From Emergencia sp. (GTDB lineage Bacteria; Bacillota; Clostridia; Peptostreptococcales; Anaerovoracaceae): 56,268 bases of DNA. The notes beneath the pieces are model-generated. The model saw nothing but the letters and a program-made list of their open reading frames with translations. It was not told the origin of the DNA and searched no databases. Positions 25,965 through 33,700 of the stretch are shown here, in pieces; within the stretch, counting starts at the first letter, position 1; each line of letters begins with the position of its first letter. The stretch covers positions 1-56,268 of the forward strand of contig JALEOD010000005.1 of the NCBI GenBank assembly GCA_022767345.1, given 5' to 3'. The translations under genes were made by a program, and so were the position numbers.

Positions 25965-26699
25965 TTACCGGCAGTAAAATTCAATTGCTTCTTTGACAAA
26001 TTCCGCGGTGCCTTTACCGCCTGCTTTGTCGATATTTTTCGTAAAACGTGGGTCGCAGACGTACATTTCACCTAAAGATTTTAGAATTTCATCGCTGCAC
26101 TGGTAATGATGCCGGGAAATAAAGTCCTGCAGTTTTTTTACCAGTGCTTGTACCTCCGGTGTGCCCGGCGGCTGTGACGTCAGAGCGCCGAACTCTGCGA
26201 AGATATCGAACATCTGCCGGGTGAGTATTTCTTGGGAAACTGCATTTTCAGCAGCGCTGCCGCTTTTTTCCATAAACTGGCGGTAGCTTTCCGTATGACC
26301 CCAGCGGGCTTTTACCTCCTTGGCGTAGTCATCTATTTCTTTTTTATCAAAGCTTTCAAAATTTAACATATGATCAACTCCTTCCTTTTGAATTTGCAAG
26401 GCAAGGGCGATGAGCTTTTCCAGCCGCTCTTTCTGCAGCGTGAGCATCTGAATCTGCTGGGACAGCGCTTCCCCTTTGTTAAAATCAGGGCTGTCTAGAA
26501 TTTGCTGAATTTCTTTCAGGGGAAACCTAAGCTCCCGAAACAGCAGGATGATTTGCAGCCGCTCAAGGGCCTTGTGGTCATAGAGCCTGTAGCCTGCAGA
26601 GGTAATCTGCGATGGTTTGAGCAGCCCGATTGCGTCATAGTGATGCAGCGCACGGATGCTGATTCCAGTCAGCTTGCTGACCTCCTTTACCGTTTTCAT
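25965..26699 (-). CDS. MerR/TipA-type transcriptional regulator
   Basis: The 244-aa protein has an N-terminal MerR winged helix (residues 1-70, VKEVSKLTGISIRALHHYDAIGL in parts, then AGYRLYDHKALERLQIILLFREL), a coiled-coil dimerisation helix (about 75-115) and a C-terminal TipAS-like ligand domain (about 120-244, with WGHTESYRQF and a final CDPRFTKNIDK ... FVKEAIEFYCR). TipA proteins bind thiopeptides or other multidrug ligands and autoactivate. Its own promoter has the 19-nt spacer and central dyad expected for this class. It is divergent from yqfC with little space between them. The ligand is unknown. Confidence 0.92.
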   Translation of the reverse strand: MKTVKEVSKLTGISIRALHHYDAIGLLKPSQITSAGYRLYDHKALERLQIILLFRELRFPLKEIQQILDSPDFNKGEALSQQIQMLTLQKERLEKLIALALQIQKEGVDHMLNFESFDKKEIDDYAKEVKARWGHTESYRQFMEKSGSAAENAVSQEILTRQMFDIFAEFGALTSQPPGTPEVQALVKKLQDFISRHHYQCSDEILKSLGEMYVCDPRFTKNIDKAGGKGTAEFVKEAIEFYCR

Positions 26700-26739
26700 A
26701 AAACCCCTCCTTTTTGTAAAATTTTATCCGGATAACTAT

Positions 26740-26770
26740 AGTATAAAGGCTCACGTTGGGTGAGAGTCAA
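26740..26770 (-). promoter_or_regulatory. MerR-type autoregulated promoter of the TipA-like gene
   Basis: On the minus strand, TTGACT (26770-26765), a 19-nt spacer and TATACT (26745-26740). The long spacer holds the palindrome CTCAC-CCAAC-GTGAG (26764-26750), the expected operator for a MerR-class activator that untwists the promoter. Confidence 0.82.
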
Positions 26771-26780
26771 GACTTTTTTC

Positions 26781-26809
26781 GCATACTGAAGTGCCCATTG
26801 GCATATACT
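26781..26809 (+). promoter_or_regulatory. Candidate sigma-E-type sporulation promoter of yqfC
   Basis: GCATACT (26781-26787), 14 nt, CATATACT (26802-26809) resembles the Bacillus sigma-E pattern (KMATATT-N14-CATACANT) with mismatches. The transcript would start at about 26816, on the ATG itself. Confidence 0.45.
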
Positions 26810-26815
26810 TTCACC

Positions 26816-27073
26816 ATGAAACTACTAAACGAGATTACATACGATTTTGATATAACAGGACCGAAGATTACCGCGTCTGCCAAAGCTGCCATCATCGAAA
26901 ATGTAAAGCAGGTGGTGTTAATCAGCGATACTCAGGTGACGGTGGATACGGGCAGATTTTATGTAACGGTGACGGGCAGTCGTTTTATCATCAGTGAAAT
27001 TTGGGAAGGACGAATGGAACTTGAGGGCGAAATCACAGGAATCGAATTTTATAAAACATCGGGTAAGCGTTAA
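26816..27073 (+). CDS. yqfC: Sporulation protein YqfC (YabP/YqfC family)
   Basis: YqfC is a small mother-cell sporulation protein of unknown biochemistry. The 85-aa product from ATG 26816 (MKLLNEITYDFDITGPKIT) has the family pattern: FDITGPKIT, QVVLISDTQVTVDTGRFYV and a final ELEGEITGIEF. No Shine-Dalgarno sequence precedes this ATG, and the candidate sigma-E promoter would give a leaderless message. The in-frame TTG further upstream (26756) overlaps the TipA operator and is unlikely. The gene is followed by yqfD, as in most spore formers, and overlaps it. Confidence 0.85.
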   Translation: MKLLNEITYDFDITGPKITASAKAAIIENVKQVVLISDTQVTVDTGRFYVTVTGSRFIISEIWEGRMELEGEITGIEFYKTSGKR

Positions 27074-28052
27074 ACTGGAGGGCTTTAAACCGGAGAGAAT
27101 TCTGTCTCAGGCAGCGGCAAAGGGAATTTTGCTGCGTCAGATCCGCTATAAAGATGAAACTGAAGTCTATTTCACTGTCAGCAGGGAGGGGCTGCGTACT
27201 TTAAAAAAACTGGCAGGGAGTAAGTACAAGTTCACGCAGATTGGTGAAGGCGGTGCAGTCTGCCTTCTGAAAAAACTGAGGGCAGGCAAGATGATGATTG
27301 CAGGAATTTTCGTATTTCTGTTATTTTTCTTTGCGCAGACTCTTTTTGTGCGGGAAATCAATATCATCGGCTGCAAGACCATTACAGAGACCAGTATCAG
27401 AGAGCTGATTGCCGAAGAAGGACTTTATGAGGGGGCGCTGCGCCGCTTTGATTGTGACGAGATAGAGAAAAAATTATTTCAAAACTTTGATACCATTGTC
27501 TGGAGCAGAGTGGCTTACGAAGGCGGTTATGTGGAAGTGCAGATTTCAGAAAGCGAGCAGGCACCCATTGCTGCCGCGGACAGCAAAAACCCCTGCGATA
27601 TTGTAAGTGATCAGGATTGCTATATCGAGAGAATTTATACCTATAAAGGCAGAGCCAGAGTCAGTGAAAATGATTTTGTAAAGAAAGGCGATATTCTCAT
27701 TGCGGGAACCGTACCCATCGAACATCCCTCTTATCCGGTAGAGGAAGGAAAAACCATGGAACATTATACCCATGCCGACGGTAAGATTGTGGCAAGAGTG
27801 CCTTACTATTTTTCCTTTTATATGGAAGCTGGGGAGTCAAAAAAGCGGGCAGAAACCCTGCTGCGGGATTGGATAAAAGAAAATACACCAAAAGGTGCTG
27901 AAATTTTAAATAAAGACTTTTACTTTGATGAAAAAAAAGGTAAAATTAGAGTATACGGAACAGTAGAAACGCGCCAGAGAGTTGGCGTAGAAAAGGAGAT
28001 TGTAATTGACAAACAGGAGCGAGGAACTAAAGAGAATTCAGATAGAGGATGA
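26994..28052 (+). CDS. yqfD: Sporulation protein YqfD
   Basis: YqfD is a mother-cell membrane protein required for sporulation in Firmicutes, with a function that is not well defined. The family core starts at RVSVKLEGFKPERIL, has a membrane segment MIAGIFVFLLFFFAQTLFV (about residues 101-119) and an extracytoplasmic part with INIIGCKTIT (FtsQ-like) and GQ/PHOS-like sheets rich in charged residues. The GTG at 26994 is the first start in frame, but it lies 80 nt inside yqfC. Family N-termini suggest a start closer to 27060, where only non-standard codons are available, so the 5' end is uncertain. The stop overlaps the phoH start by 47 nt. Confidence 0.85.
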   Translation: MKFGKDEWNLRAKSQESNFIKHRVSVKLEGFKPERILSQAAAKGILLRQIRYKDETEVYFTVSREGLRTLKKLAGSKYKFTQIGEGGAVCLLKKLRAGKMMIAGIFVFLLFFFAQTLFVREINIIGCKTITETSIRELIAEEGLYEGALRRFDCDEIEKKLFQNFDTIVWSRVAYEGGYVEVQISESEQAPIAAADSKNPCDIVSDQDCYIERIYTYKGRARVSENDFVKKGDILIAGTVPIEHPSYPVEEGKTMEHYTHADGKIVARVPYYFSFYMEAGESKKRAETLLRDWIKENTPKGAEILNKDFYFDEKKGKIRVYGTVETRQRVGVEKEIVIDKQERGTKENSDRG

Positions 28053-28989
28053 TATAGACCGGATTGAGCTTTTCGGCAATATGGATGCCAACCTGAATCT
28101 GATTCAGGATAACACCGGTGTGGAGATTTTTCAACGGGATGACAGCCTTCTTCTTCGCGGCGAAGAAATCAGCCTTGCAGAAAACATTCTGCAGGAACTG
28201 ATGGCGGTGCAGAGAAGCGGTGAACATTTAGACGTGCAGAAAGTGAACTATATTATCGGTCTTGTAAAACAGGGAATGTCTTACAGAGAAAATAATGTAA
28301 GCAAAGACATCATCTGTTTTACCAGTAAGGGCAAACCACTTCGTCCTAAGACCATCGGACAGAAAGAATATGTAAACAGCATTCGAAAAAAAGACATCGT
28401 GTTCGGAATCGGCCCTGCAGGTACAGGAAAGACCTATATCGCAGTTGCCATGGCAGTAAGCGCATTTAAAAATAAAGAAGTGCAGAAGATTATTCTGGCA
28501 AGACCTGCGGTAGAAGCCGGGGAACGGCTTGGGTTTTTGCCCGGCGATTTGCAGGAAAAGGTAGATCCGTATCTGCGGCCTTTGTACGACGCTCTTTACG
28601 ATGTGCTGGGCAGAGAAAACGCTCTGCGTCTCAAGGAAAAAGAAGCCATTGAGGTAGTGCCTTTAGCCTATATGAGAGGCCGAACTCTGGACAACGCTTT
28701 CATCATTTTGGACGAAGCGCAGAATACCACAAGAGAGCAGATGAAAATGTTTCTGACCAGAATGGGTTTTGGTTCCAAGGTGGTTGTGACCGGCGATGTG
28801 ACCCAGATAGATCTGCCTCGGGGCAGAAAGAGCGGTCTTGTGGAGGCGGAGCGGGTTTTGAAACATGTGAAGGACATTGACTTCTGCTATCTGAAAGACG
28901 TCGATGTGGTGCGCCACGAACTGGTAAAGAAAATTATCAACGCATACGATGTCTACTATAAAAAACACCCGGAAGAAATACAGGAATAA
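28006..28989 (+). CDS. phoH: PhoH family ATPase (YbeZ-like)
   Basis: This PhoH-like P-loop ATPase acts with YbeY in rRNA maturation and ribosome quality control. The 327-aa protein has Walker A GPAGTGKTY (about 136-144), Walker B FIILDEAQN (about 231-239), ARPAVEAGERLGFLPGD and SGLVEAERVLKHV, all typical. The start is a TTG at 28006 with AAAAGGAG 8 nt upstream, inside the 3' end of yqfD (47-nt overlap). It is followed by ybeY after 14 nt, the conserved phoH-ybeY order. Confidence 0.94.
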   Translation: MTNRSEELKRIQIEDDIDRIELFGNMDANLNLIQDNTGVEIFQRDDSLLLRGEEISLAENILQELMAVQRSGEHLDVQKVNYIIGLVKQGMSYRENNVSKDIICFTSKGKPLRPKTIGQKEYVNSIRKKDIVFGIGPAGTGKTYIAVAMAVSAFKNKEVQKIILARPAVEAGERLGFLPGDLQEKVDPYLRPLYDALYDVLGRENALRLKEKEAIEVVPLAYMRGRTLDNAFIILDEAQNTTREQMKMFLTRMGFGSKVVVTGDVTQIDLPRGRKSGLVEAERVLKHVKDIDFCYLKDVDVVRHELVKKIINAYDVYYKKHPEEIQE

Positions 28990-29003
28990 TTGAGGTTTAC
29001 CAG

Positions 29004-29456
29004 ATGAAGATATTTTTTGAAGAAGAACAGCAGGTTACCAGGGAAATTTTGGAAACCATGGAAAAAGCATTAGGGTGCTGTCTGGAACTTGAACACATTG
29101 ATCAGGAACGCAGCGAAATCAGCGTTACCTTTGTCGATGAAGAGGAGATTCGCTGCCTGAACAGAGATTACAGAGACACGGACAAGGTCACTGATGTTTT
29201 GTCTTTTCCTCAATTTGACGACCTAAATGACCTGCCGGAGGTTGGTGAAATCTGTCTGGGCGATGTGGTAATCTGCAAAGAAAAAGCGATGCAGCAGGCA
29301 GAAGAATTCGGACATACCTTTGAGCGGGAAATCATTTATCTCTTTACCCACAGCGTTCTGCATCTTCTGGGCTATGATCACATGGAAGAGGCAGACAAGA
29401 AAGAAATGCGGGGGAGAGAAGAACAGGTTATGTCGTATTTGGGAATCGGACGGTAA
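29004..29456 (+). CDS. ybeY: Endoribonuclease YbeY
   Basis: YbeY is a zinc-dependent single-strand endoribonuclease involved in 16S rRNA 3' maturation. The 150-aa protein shows the metal motif HSVLHLLGYDHMEE (HxxxHxxxxxH, about 112-125) and TDVLSFPQFD (about 62-71). It lies between phoH and cdd in a tight operon. The C-terminal EMRGREEQVMSYLGI is typical. Confidence 0.95.
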   Translation: MKIFFEEEQQVTREILETMEKALGCCLELEHIDQERSEISVTFVDEEEIRCLNRDYRDTDKVTDVLSFPQFDDLNDLPEVGEICLGDVVICKEKAMQQAEEFGHTFEREIIYLFTHSVLHLLGYDHMEEADKKEMRGREEQVMSYLGIGR

Positions 29457-29480
29457 CCCCGGATGAAAAAGGAGATTGAC

Positions 29481-29858
29481 ATGGAAGACAGACAGTTATT
29501 TCAAAAAGCGCAATCGGTTCTGGATAACGCCTATGTGCCTTTTTCGGATTTTCCGGTAGGCGCAGCTCTTTTAGCCAAGAGCGGAGAAGTTTTTACCGGT
29601 GTCAATGTGGAGAATTCTTCTTACGGCGGCACCATCTGCGCGGAGAGAACCGCCTGCGTAAAAGCCGTATCGGAAGGCGTTACTGACTTTGAAGCCATCG
29701 CTATCGCGGCGGAGAAAGGCTTAGCCTTTCCCTGTGGAATCTGCAGACAATTTCTCTATGAGTTTGCGCCGCAGCTTCGGGTGATTGTGGGAGAAGATGA
29801 AGAACATTTGAAGATATACACTTTGCAGCAACTACTGCCGGAAGGATTTAAACTATGA
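29481..29858 (+). CDS. cdd: Cytidine deaminase
   Basis: Cdd deaminates cytidine and deoxycytidine to uridine derivatives in pyrimidine salvage. ATG 29481 (MEDRQLFQKAQSV, 125 aa) is preferred to ATG 29463 because AAAGGAG sits 7 nt before it. The zinc site is complete: CAERTACVKA (about 47-56) and PCGICRQFLYEF (about 80-91). YVPFSDFPVGAALL and GVNVENSSYG complete the family pattern. The stop overlaps the era start (ATGA). Confidence 0.95.
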   Translation: MEDRQLFQKAQSVLDNAYVPFSDFPVGAALLAKSGEVFTGVNVENSSYGGTICAERTACVKAVSEGVTDFEAIAIAAEKGLAFPCGICRQFLYEFAPQLRVIVGEDEEHLKIYTLQQLLPEGFKL

Positions 29859-30763
29859 TGAAATCAGGATTTATCGGTATTATCGGCCGTCCCAATGTGG
29901 GAAAATCGACACTGCTGAACAGCATTTTAGGAGAGAAAGTCGCCATTACGACGGACAAGCCCCAGACTACCAGAAACAGTATCAGGGGCATTTACACCAG
30001 ATTTGATGACGAAACCGCCACCGGAAACGACGGTGTGCAGATGGTATTTATTGACACGCCGGGGATTCACAAGGCGAGAAACAAGCTGGGTGAGGCCATG
30101 ACGGAAATGGCAGTCAACACCTATAAGGAAGTAGATGTGGTGTTGTTTCTCGTTGACGGCAGCATGAAAAAAGGCCCGGGGGATAAATACATTCTGGAAA
30201 TGATTCGCAGTCTGGATACACCAAAAATTTTGGTCATCAATAAAATTGATAAAATGGGACCAGAGGAATATAAAGAAATCTTTGAGGAATACGAGGAGAC
30301 CGGTGTTTTTGACGCAATTTACGGTACTTCGGCCCTGGAAGGAAAAAATGTACCGCAGCTCCTAGCAAAGATTGAAACCTATTTGGAGGAGGGACCGATG
30401 TTCTTCCCGGAGGATATGGTGACAGATCATCCCGAGCGGTTTATTGTCAGCGAAATTATCAGAGAAAAGGTGCTGAATTATCTGGAGGAGGAAGTGCCTC
30501 ACGGCGTTGCTATAGAAATTGAATCCTATAAAGAAGAACCGAATATCACCAGAATCGGCGCGGTGATTTACTGTGAGAGAAAATCACATAAAGGCATTAT
30601 CATCGGAAAACAGGGCAAGAAGTTAAAAGGAATCGGCAAGAGCGCCCGCCTTGAAATAGAGGCGCTTCTGGGAACCAAAGTATTCCTGCAGCTCTGGGTG
30701 AAGGTAAAAGAAAACTGGCGCGACAGTGATTTTGCACTGTCAAATTTTGGTTATAAGGAATAG
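29855..30763 (+). CDS. era: GTPase Era
   Basis: Era is a Ras-like GTPase with a KH domain that assists 30S assembly by binding the 3' end of 16S rRNA. In the 302-aa protein the G motifs are GRPNVGKST (G1), TTRNSIRG (G2), FIDTPGIH (G3), NKIDKM (G4) and TSALEG (G5). The C-terminal KH domain holds GIIIGKQGKKLKGIGKSAR (about 245-263). It starts within the cdd stop (ATGATGA) and is followed by recO 3 nt later. Confidence 0.97.
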   Translation: MMKSGFIGIIGRPNVGKSTLLNSILGEKVAITTDKPQTTRNSIRGIYTRFDDETATGNDGVQMVFIDTPGIHKARNKLGEAMTEMAVNTYKEVDVVLFLVDGSMKKGPGDKYILEMIRSLDTPKILVINKIDKMGPEEYKEIFEEYEETGVFDAIYGTSALEGKNVPQLLAKIETYLEEGPMFFPEDMVTDHPERFIVSEIIREKVLNYLEEEVPHGVAIEIESYKEEPNITRIGAVIYCERKSHKGIIIGKQGKKLKGIGKSARLEIEALLGTKVFLQLWVKVKENWRDSDFALSNFGYKE

Positions 30764-30766
30764 GCT

Positions 30767-31513
30767 ATGTACACGAGTACGGAAGGAATCGTTTTTCGCC
30801 AGATTAAAGCTGCCGGCGGCAGGCGAATGATTCTTTTGTTCACAAAAAAATATGGGAAAATCAGCGTCGGCAGCAGCCTTTCTGAAAAAGGAAGAAGCAA
30901 AGCGGCTTTGGCGCTGCGCCCGTTTACCTATGGCAATTACGAACTTTACAAGGGCAGAGAGTACTATAATCTGAACAGCGGCGAGGTGGTGCGCAGCTTT
31001 TTCAGAATCGGCGAGGATGTAGATAAATATATGGAATCTGCATTTGTGCTGGAACTTACAGAAAAGATGGTGCCGGAGGATCTGCCTCAGCCGAAGCTTT
31101 TTCATCTGCTGACGGAGTTTCTCAGCGCCATGGAAAAGCGGGATAAGAAGCACCGGACGCTGGTTTTAGCTTACGAAGTCAAGGCGATGGGCATTTTGGG
31201 CGTTTTTCCTGTTTTGGACTGCTGTGCCTGCTGCGGGTCCAAAGAAGACCTGCGGTTCTTCAGCGTCAGAGACGGCGGTATGGTCTGCGGAAAATGCGGA
31301 AATTTAGGCAATGATACATTGATTTATGCGCCAAAATTTGATATAGTTAATATATTAAAGTTTTTTTCGAAAACGCCTGTGAGCGGCTTTGAAAAAATTG
31401 CGCTTGCAGATGGTGTGGGTGAACAGCTGCAGTGCATTTTACGCGAATACATGTCATACTATTTAGAGATTGGCACACTGAACAGCGAGAATATGTTTAA
31501 AGGAGAATTTTAG
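30767..31513 (+). CDS. recO: DNA repair protein RecO
   Basis: RecO acts with RecF/RecR to load RecA at gaps. The 248-aa protein has an OB-fold N-terminus (EGIVFRQIKAAGGRRMILLFTKKYGKIS in parts) and a C-terminal helical part with a zinc-like four-Cys cluster, LDCCACCGSKEDL and MVCGKCG (about 150-180). It follows era by 3 nt, the standard Firmicutes order. Confidence 0.94.
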   Translation: MYTSTEGIVFRQIKAAGGRRMILLFTKKYGKISVGSSLSEKGRSKAALALRPFTYGNYELYKGREYYNLNSGEVVRSFFRIGEDVDKYMESAFVLELTEKMVPEDLPQPKLFHLLTEFLSAMEKRDKKHRTLVLAYEVKAMGILGVFPVLDCCACCGSKEDLRFFSVRDGGMVCGKCGNLGNDTLIYAPKFDIVNILKFFSKTPVSGFEKIALADGVGEQLQCILREYMSYYLEIGTLNSENMFKGEF

Positions 31514-31524
31514 GAGGTATCAAC

Positions 31525-32235
31525 ATGGAAATCACATTGGAAAAGATTGAACTGGTCAAAGACAGAACCGGTGTTACCTACAAGGAAGCCAAAGAGGCTC
31601 TGGAAGCAGCAGAGGGCAACGTGGTAGACGCGATTATTGCCATTGAGGAAACCATCGACCAGAAACCGGCAGCAAAACTGGGCGAGCAGAAAGAGGCGCT
31701 GATTGCCAAGATGAAAGAAGCAGTCAAGAAAGGAAATATTTCCAAAATTTTGGTGACTCGCGACGGTGAGACACTGGTGAATATACCGCTTACTGTAGGG
31801 GTTTTGGGCACAGTCGTTGCTCCTTGGGGGATGATTGCAGGTATCGTTGCGGCATTTGGTTTCAAATGCAAGATTGAATTCGTAAAAGATGACGGTTCTG
31901 TGATTGATATTACAGAAAAAGCAGAGGATCTTTACGAGGATGCCAAAGAGAAAGGCTCCGACCTTTACGGGGATATCAAGGAAAAGGCGCCTGGCGTTTA
32001 CGAAGATATCAAGGAAAAGGGCGGTATCGCTTTTGCAAAAGCAAAGGATGCTGCAATGGAAGCCAAAGACAAGCTGAAAAAAGACAGATGTGACGATGAG
32101 GATGACGATTTTGAAATCGACTGCGTCAACATTTGCGATAAAGAATGCGAGACTTGCGAGGAGCCTTGCGAAGAAAGATGTGATGATTGTCAGTATGACG
32201 AGCTTCACGAAGAAGAACTTCAGAAAGAAGATTAA
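31525..32235 (+). CDS. DUF4342 protein with Cys-rich acidic tail
   Basis: Residues 1-50 form a UBA-like helical domain (RTGVTYKEAKEALEAAEGNV). A DUF4342 sheet/helix region with one hydrophobic hairpin follows (about 85-115, IPLTVGVLGTVVAPWGMIAGIVAAF). A helical stretch of near repeats, DLYEDAKEKG, DLYGDIKEKA and VYEDIKEKG, lies at about 135-168. The last 45 residues are acidic and hold ten cysteines spaced as CDKECETCEEPCEERCDDC and similar, which could bind metal. The function is unknown. RBS AGGAGG. The gene sits between recO and glyS. Confidence 0.82.
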   Translation: MEITLEKIELVKDRTGVTYKEAKEALEAAEGNVVDAIIAIEETIDQKPAAKLGEQKEALIAKMKEAVKKGNISKILVTRDGETLVNIPLTVGVLGTVVAPWGMIAGIVAAFGFKCKIEFVKDDGSVIDITEKAEDLYEDAKEKGSDLYGDIKEKAPGVYEDIKEKGGIAFAKAKDAAMEAKDKLKKDRCDDEDDDFEIDCVNICDKECETCEEPCEERCDDCQYDELHEEELQKED

Positions 32236-32271
32236 AATCTATAATTTGGAAAGGTCAGGAATTTTATACCA

Positions 32272-33675
32272 ATGAGCAGAGAAGTTACAATGGAAAAAAT
32301 CGTTGCACTAGCGAAGAACAGAGGATTTGTATATCCGGGTTCTGAAATTTACGGAGGGCTTGCGAACACTTGGGATTACGGTCCTTTAGGTGTGGAGTTT
32401 AAGAACAACGTAAAGAGAGCATGGTGGAAAAAGTTCGTGCAGGAGTCGAAATATAATGTTGGTCTTGATGCTGCTATTTTGATGAATCCGAGAACTTGGG
32501 AGGCTTCCGGACATGTGGGAGGCTTTGCGGATCCGCTGATTGACTGTAAGGAATGTAAGTCCAGATTCAGAGCGGATAAGCTGATTGAAGAATACATGCA
32601 GGAAAACGGAATGGAGGTTGTACCGGTAGACGGCTGGTCCAACGAGAAGTTAGAGGGATACATCGCCGAAAAAGGCATCAAGTGCCCGGACTGCGGCAAG
32701 AGCAATTTTACGGGAATCAGACAGTTTAACCTGATGTTTAAGACTTTCCAGGGTGTTACAGAGGATTCCAAGGCAGAGATTTATTTAAGACCTGAAACTG
32801 CTCAGGGTATTTTCGTAAACTTTAAGAATGTACAGAGAACAGCCAGAAAGAAAATTCCATTTGGTATTGCCCAGATCGGTAAATCTTTCCGTAATGAGAT
32901 TACACCGGGCAACTTTACATTCAGAACCAGAGAATTTGAGCAGATGGAACTGGAATTCTTCTGCAAGCCGGGAACTGATCTGGAGTGGTTCGACTACTGG
33001 AAACAGTACTGCATCAACTTCCTTGCGTCTCTGAACATGAACATGGAAAACATCAGAACCAGAGACCACGAGAAGGAAGAACTTTCCCACTACAGCAACG
33101 CAACCACTGACCTGGAATACTTGTTCCCGTTCGGATGGGGCGAGCTTTGGGGCATCGCGGACAGAACTGACTTTGACCTGAGACAGCACAGTGAGTTTTC
33201 AGGACAGGAGATGAACTATGTGGATTCAGAGACCGGCGAGAAATATATTCCGTACTGCATTGAGCCGTCCCTTGGCGCAGACAGAGTAGCGCTGGCCTTC
33301 CTGGTCGACGCATACTGTGAAGAGACGCTGACCGATGGCAACGGAAAGGAAGACACCAGAGTTGTGATGAAATTCCATCCTGCTCTTGCGCCGTTTAAGG
33401 CGGCGGTACTGCCCCTTGCAAAGAAACTGGCGCCGGTTGCGGAACCTGTTTACGAAGAACTTGCAAAATACTTCAGCGTGGATTACGATACTGCGGGATC
33501 CATCGGAAAGAGATACAGAAGAGAAGACGAAATCGGAACGCCGTTCTGCATCTGCGTCGACTTTGATACAGAGACTGACGGCTGCGTAACCGTTCGTGAC
33601 AGAGATACAATGGAGCAGGTAAGACTGCCGATTGGGGAAGTAAAGGGCTACATCGAGGAAAGACTTGTCTTTTAA
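32272..33675 (+). CDS. glyS: Glycyl-tRNA synthetase (alpha2 type)
   Basis: This is a class II synthetase charging tRNA-Gly. At 467 aa it is the single-chain dimeric form. Motifs: [20 protein letters not shown] (about 23-42), class II motif 2 [25 protein letters not shown] (in parts), and motif 3 [12 protein letters not shown] near residue 338. A zinc-type pair, CKECKS ... CPDCGKS, lies at about 95-145. The C-terminal anticodon domain has [17 protein letters not shown]. No T-box is seen in the 36-nt gap from the previous gene, so it is probably transcribed from upstream. Confidence 0.96.
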   Translation: MSREVTMEKIVALAKNRGFVYPGSEIYGGLANTWDYGPLGVEFKNNVKRAWWKKFVQESKYNVGLDAAILMNPRTWEASGHVGGFADPLIDCKECKSRFRADKLIEEYMQENGMEVVPVDGWSNEKLEGYIAEKGIKCPDCGKSNFTGIRQFNLMFKTFQGVTEDSKAEIYLRPETAQGIFVNFKNVQRTARKKIPFGIAQIGKSFRNEITPGNFTFRTREFEQMELEFFCKPGTDLEWFDYWKQYCINFLASLNMNMENIRTRDHEKEELSHYSNATTDLEYLFPFGWGELWGIADRTDFDLRQHSEFSGQEMNYVDSETGEKYIPYCIEPSLGADRVALAFLVDAYCEETLTDGNGKEDTRVVMKFHPALAPFKAAVLPLAKKLAPVAEPVYEELAKYFSVDYDTAGSIGKRYRREDEIGTPFCICVDFDTETDGCVTVRDRDTMEQVRLPIGEVKGYIEERLVF

Positions 33676-33700
33676 TCGGGTGGCAAAAGGAGATTAGGGC

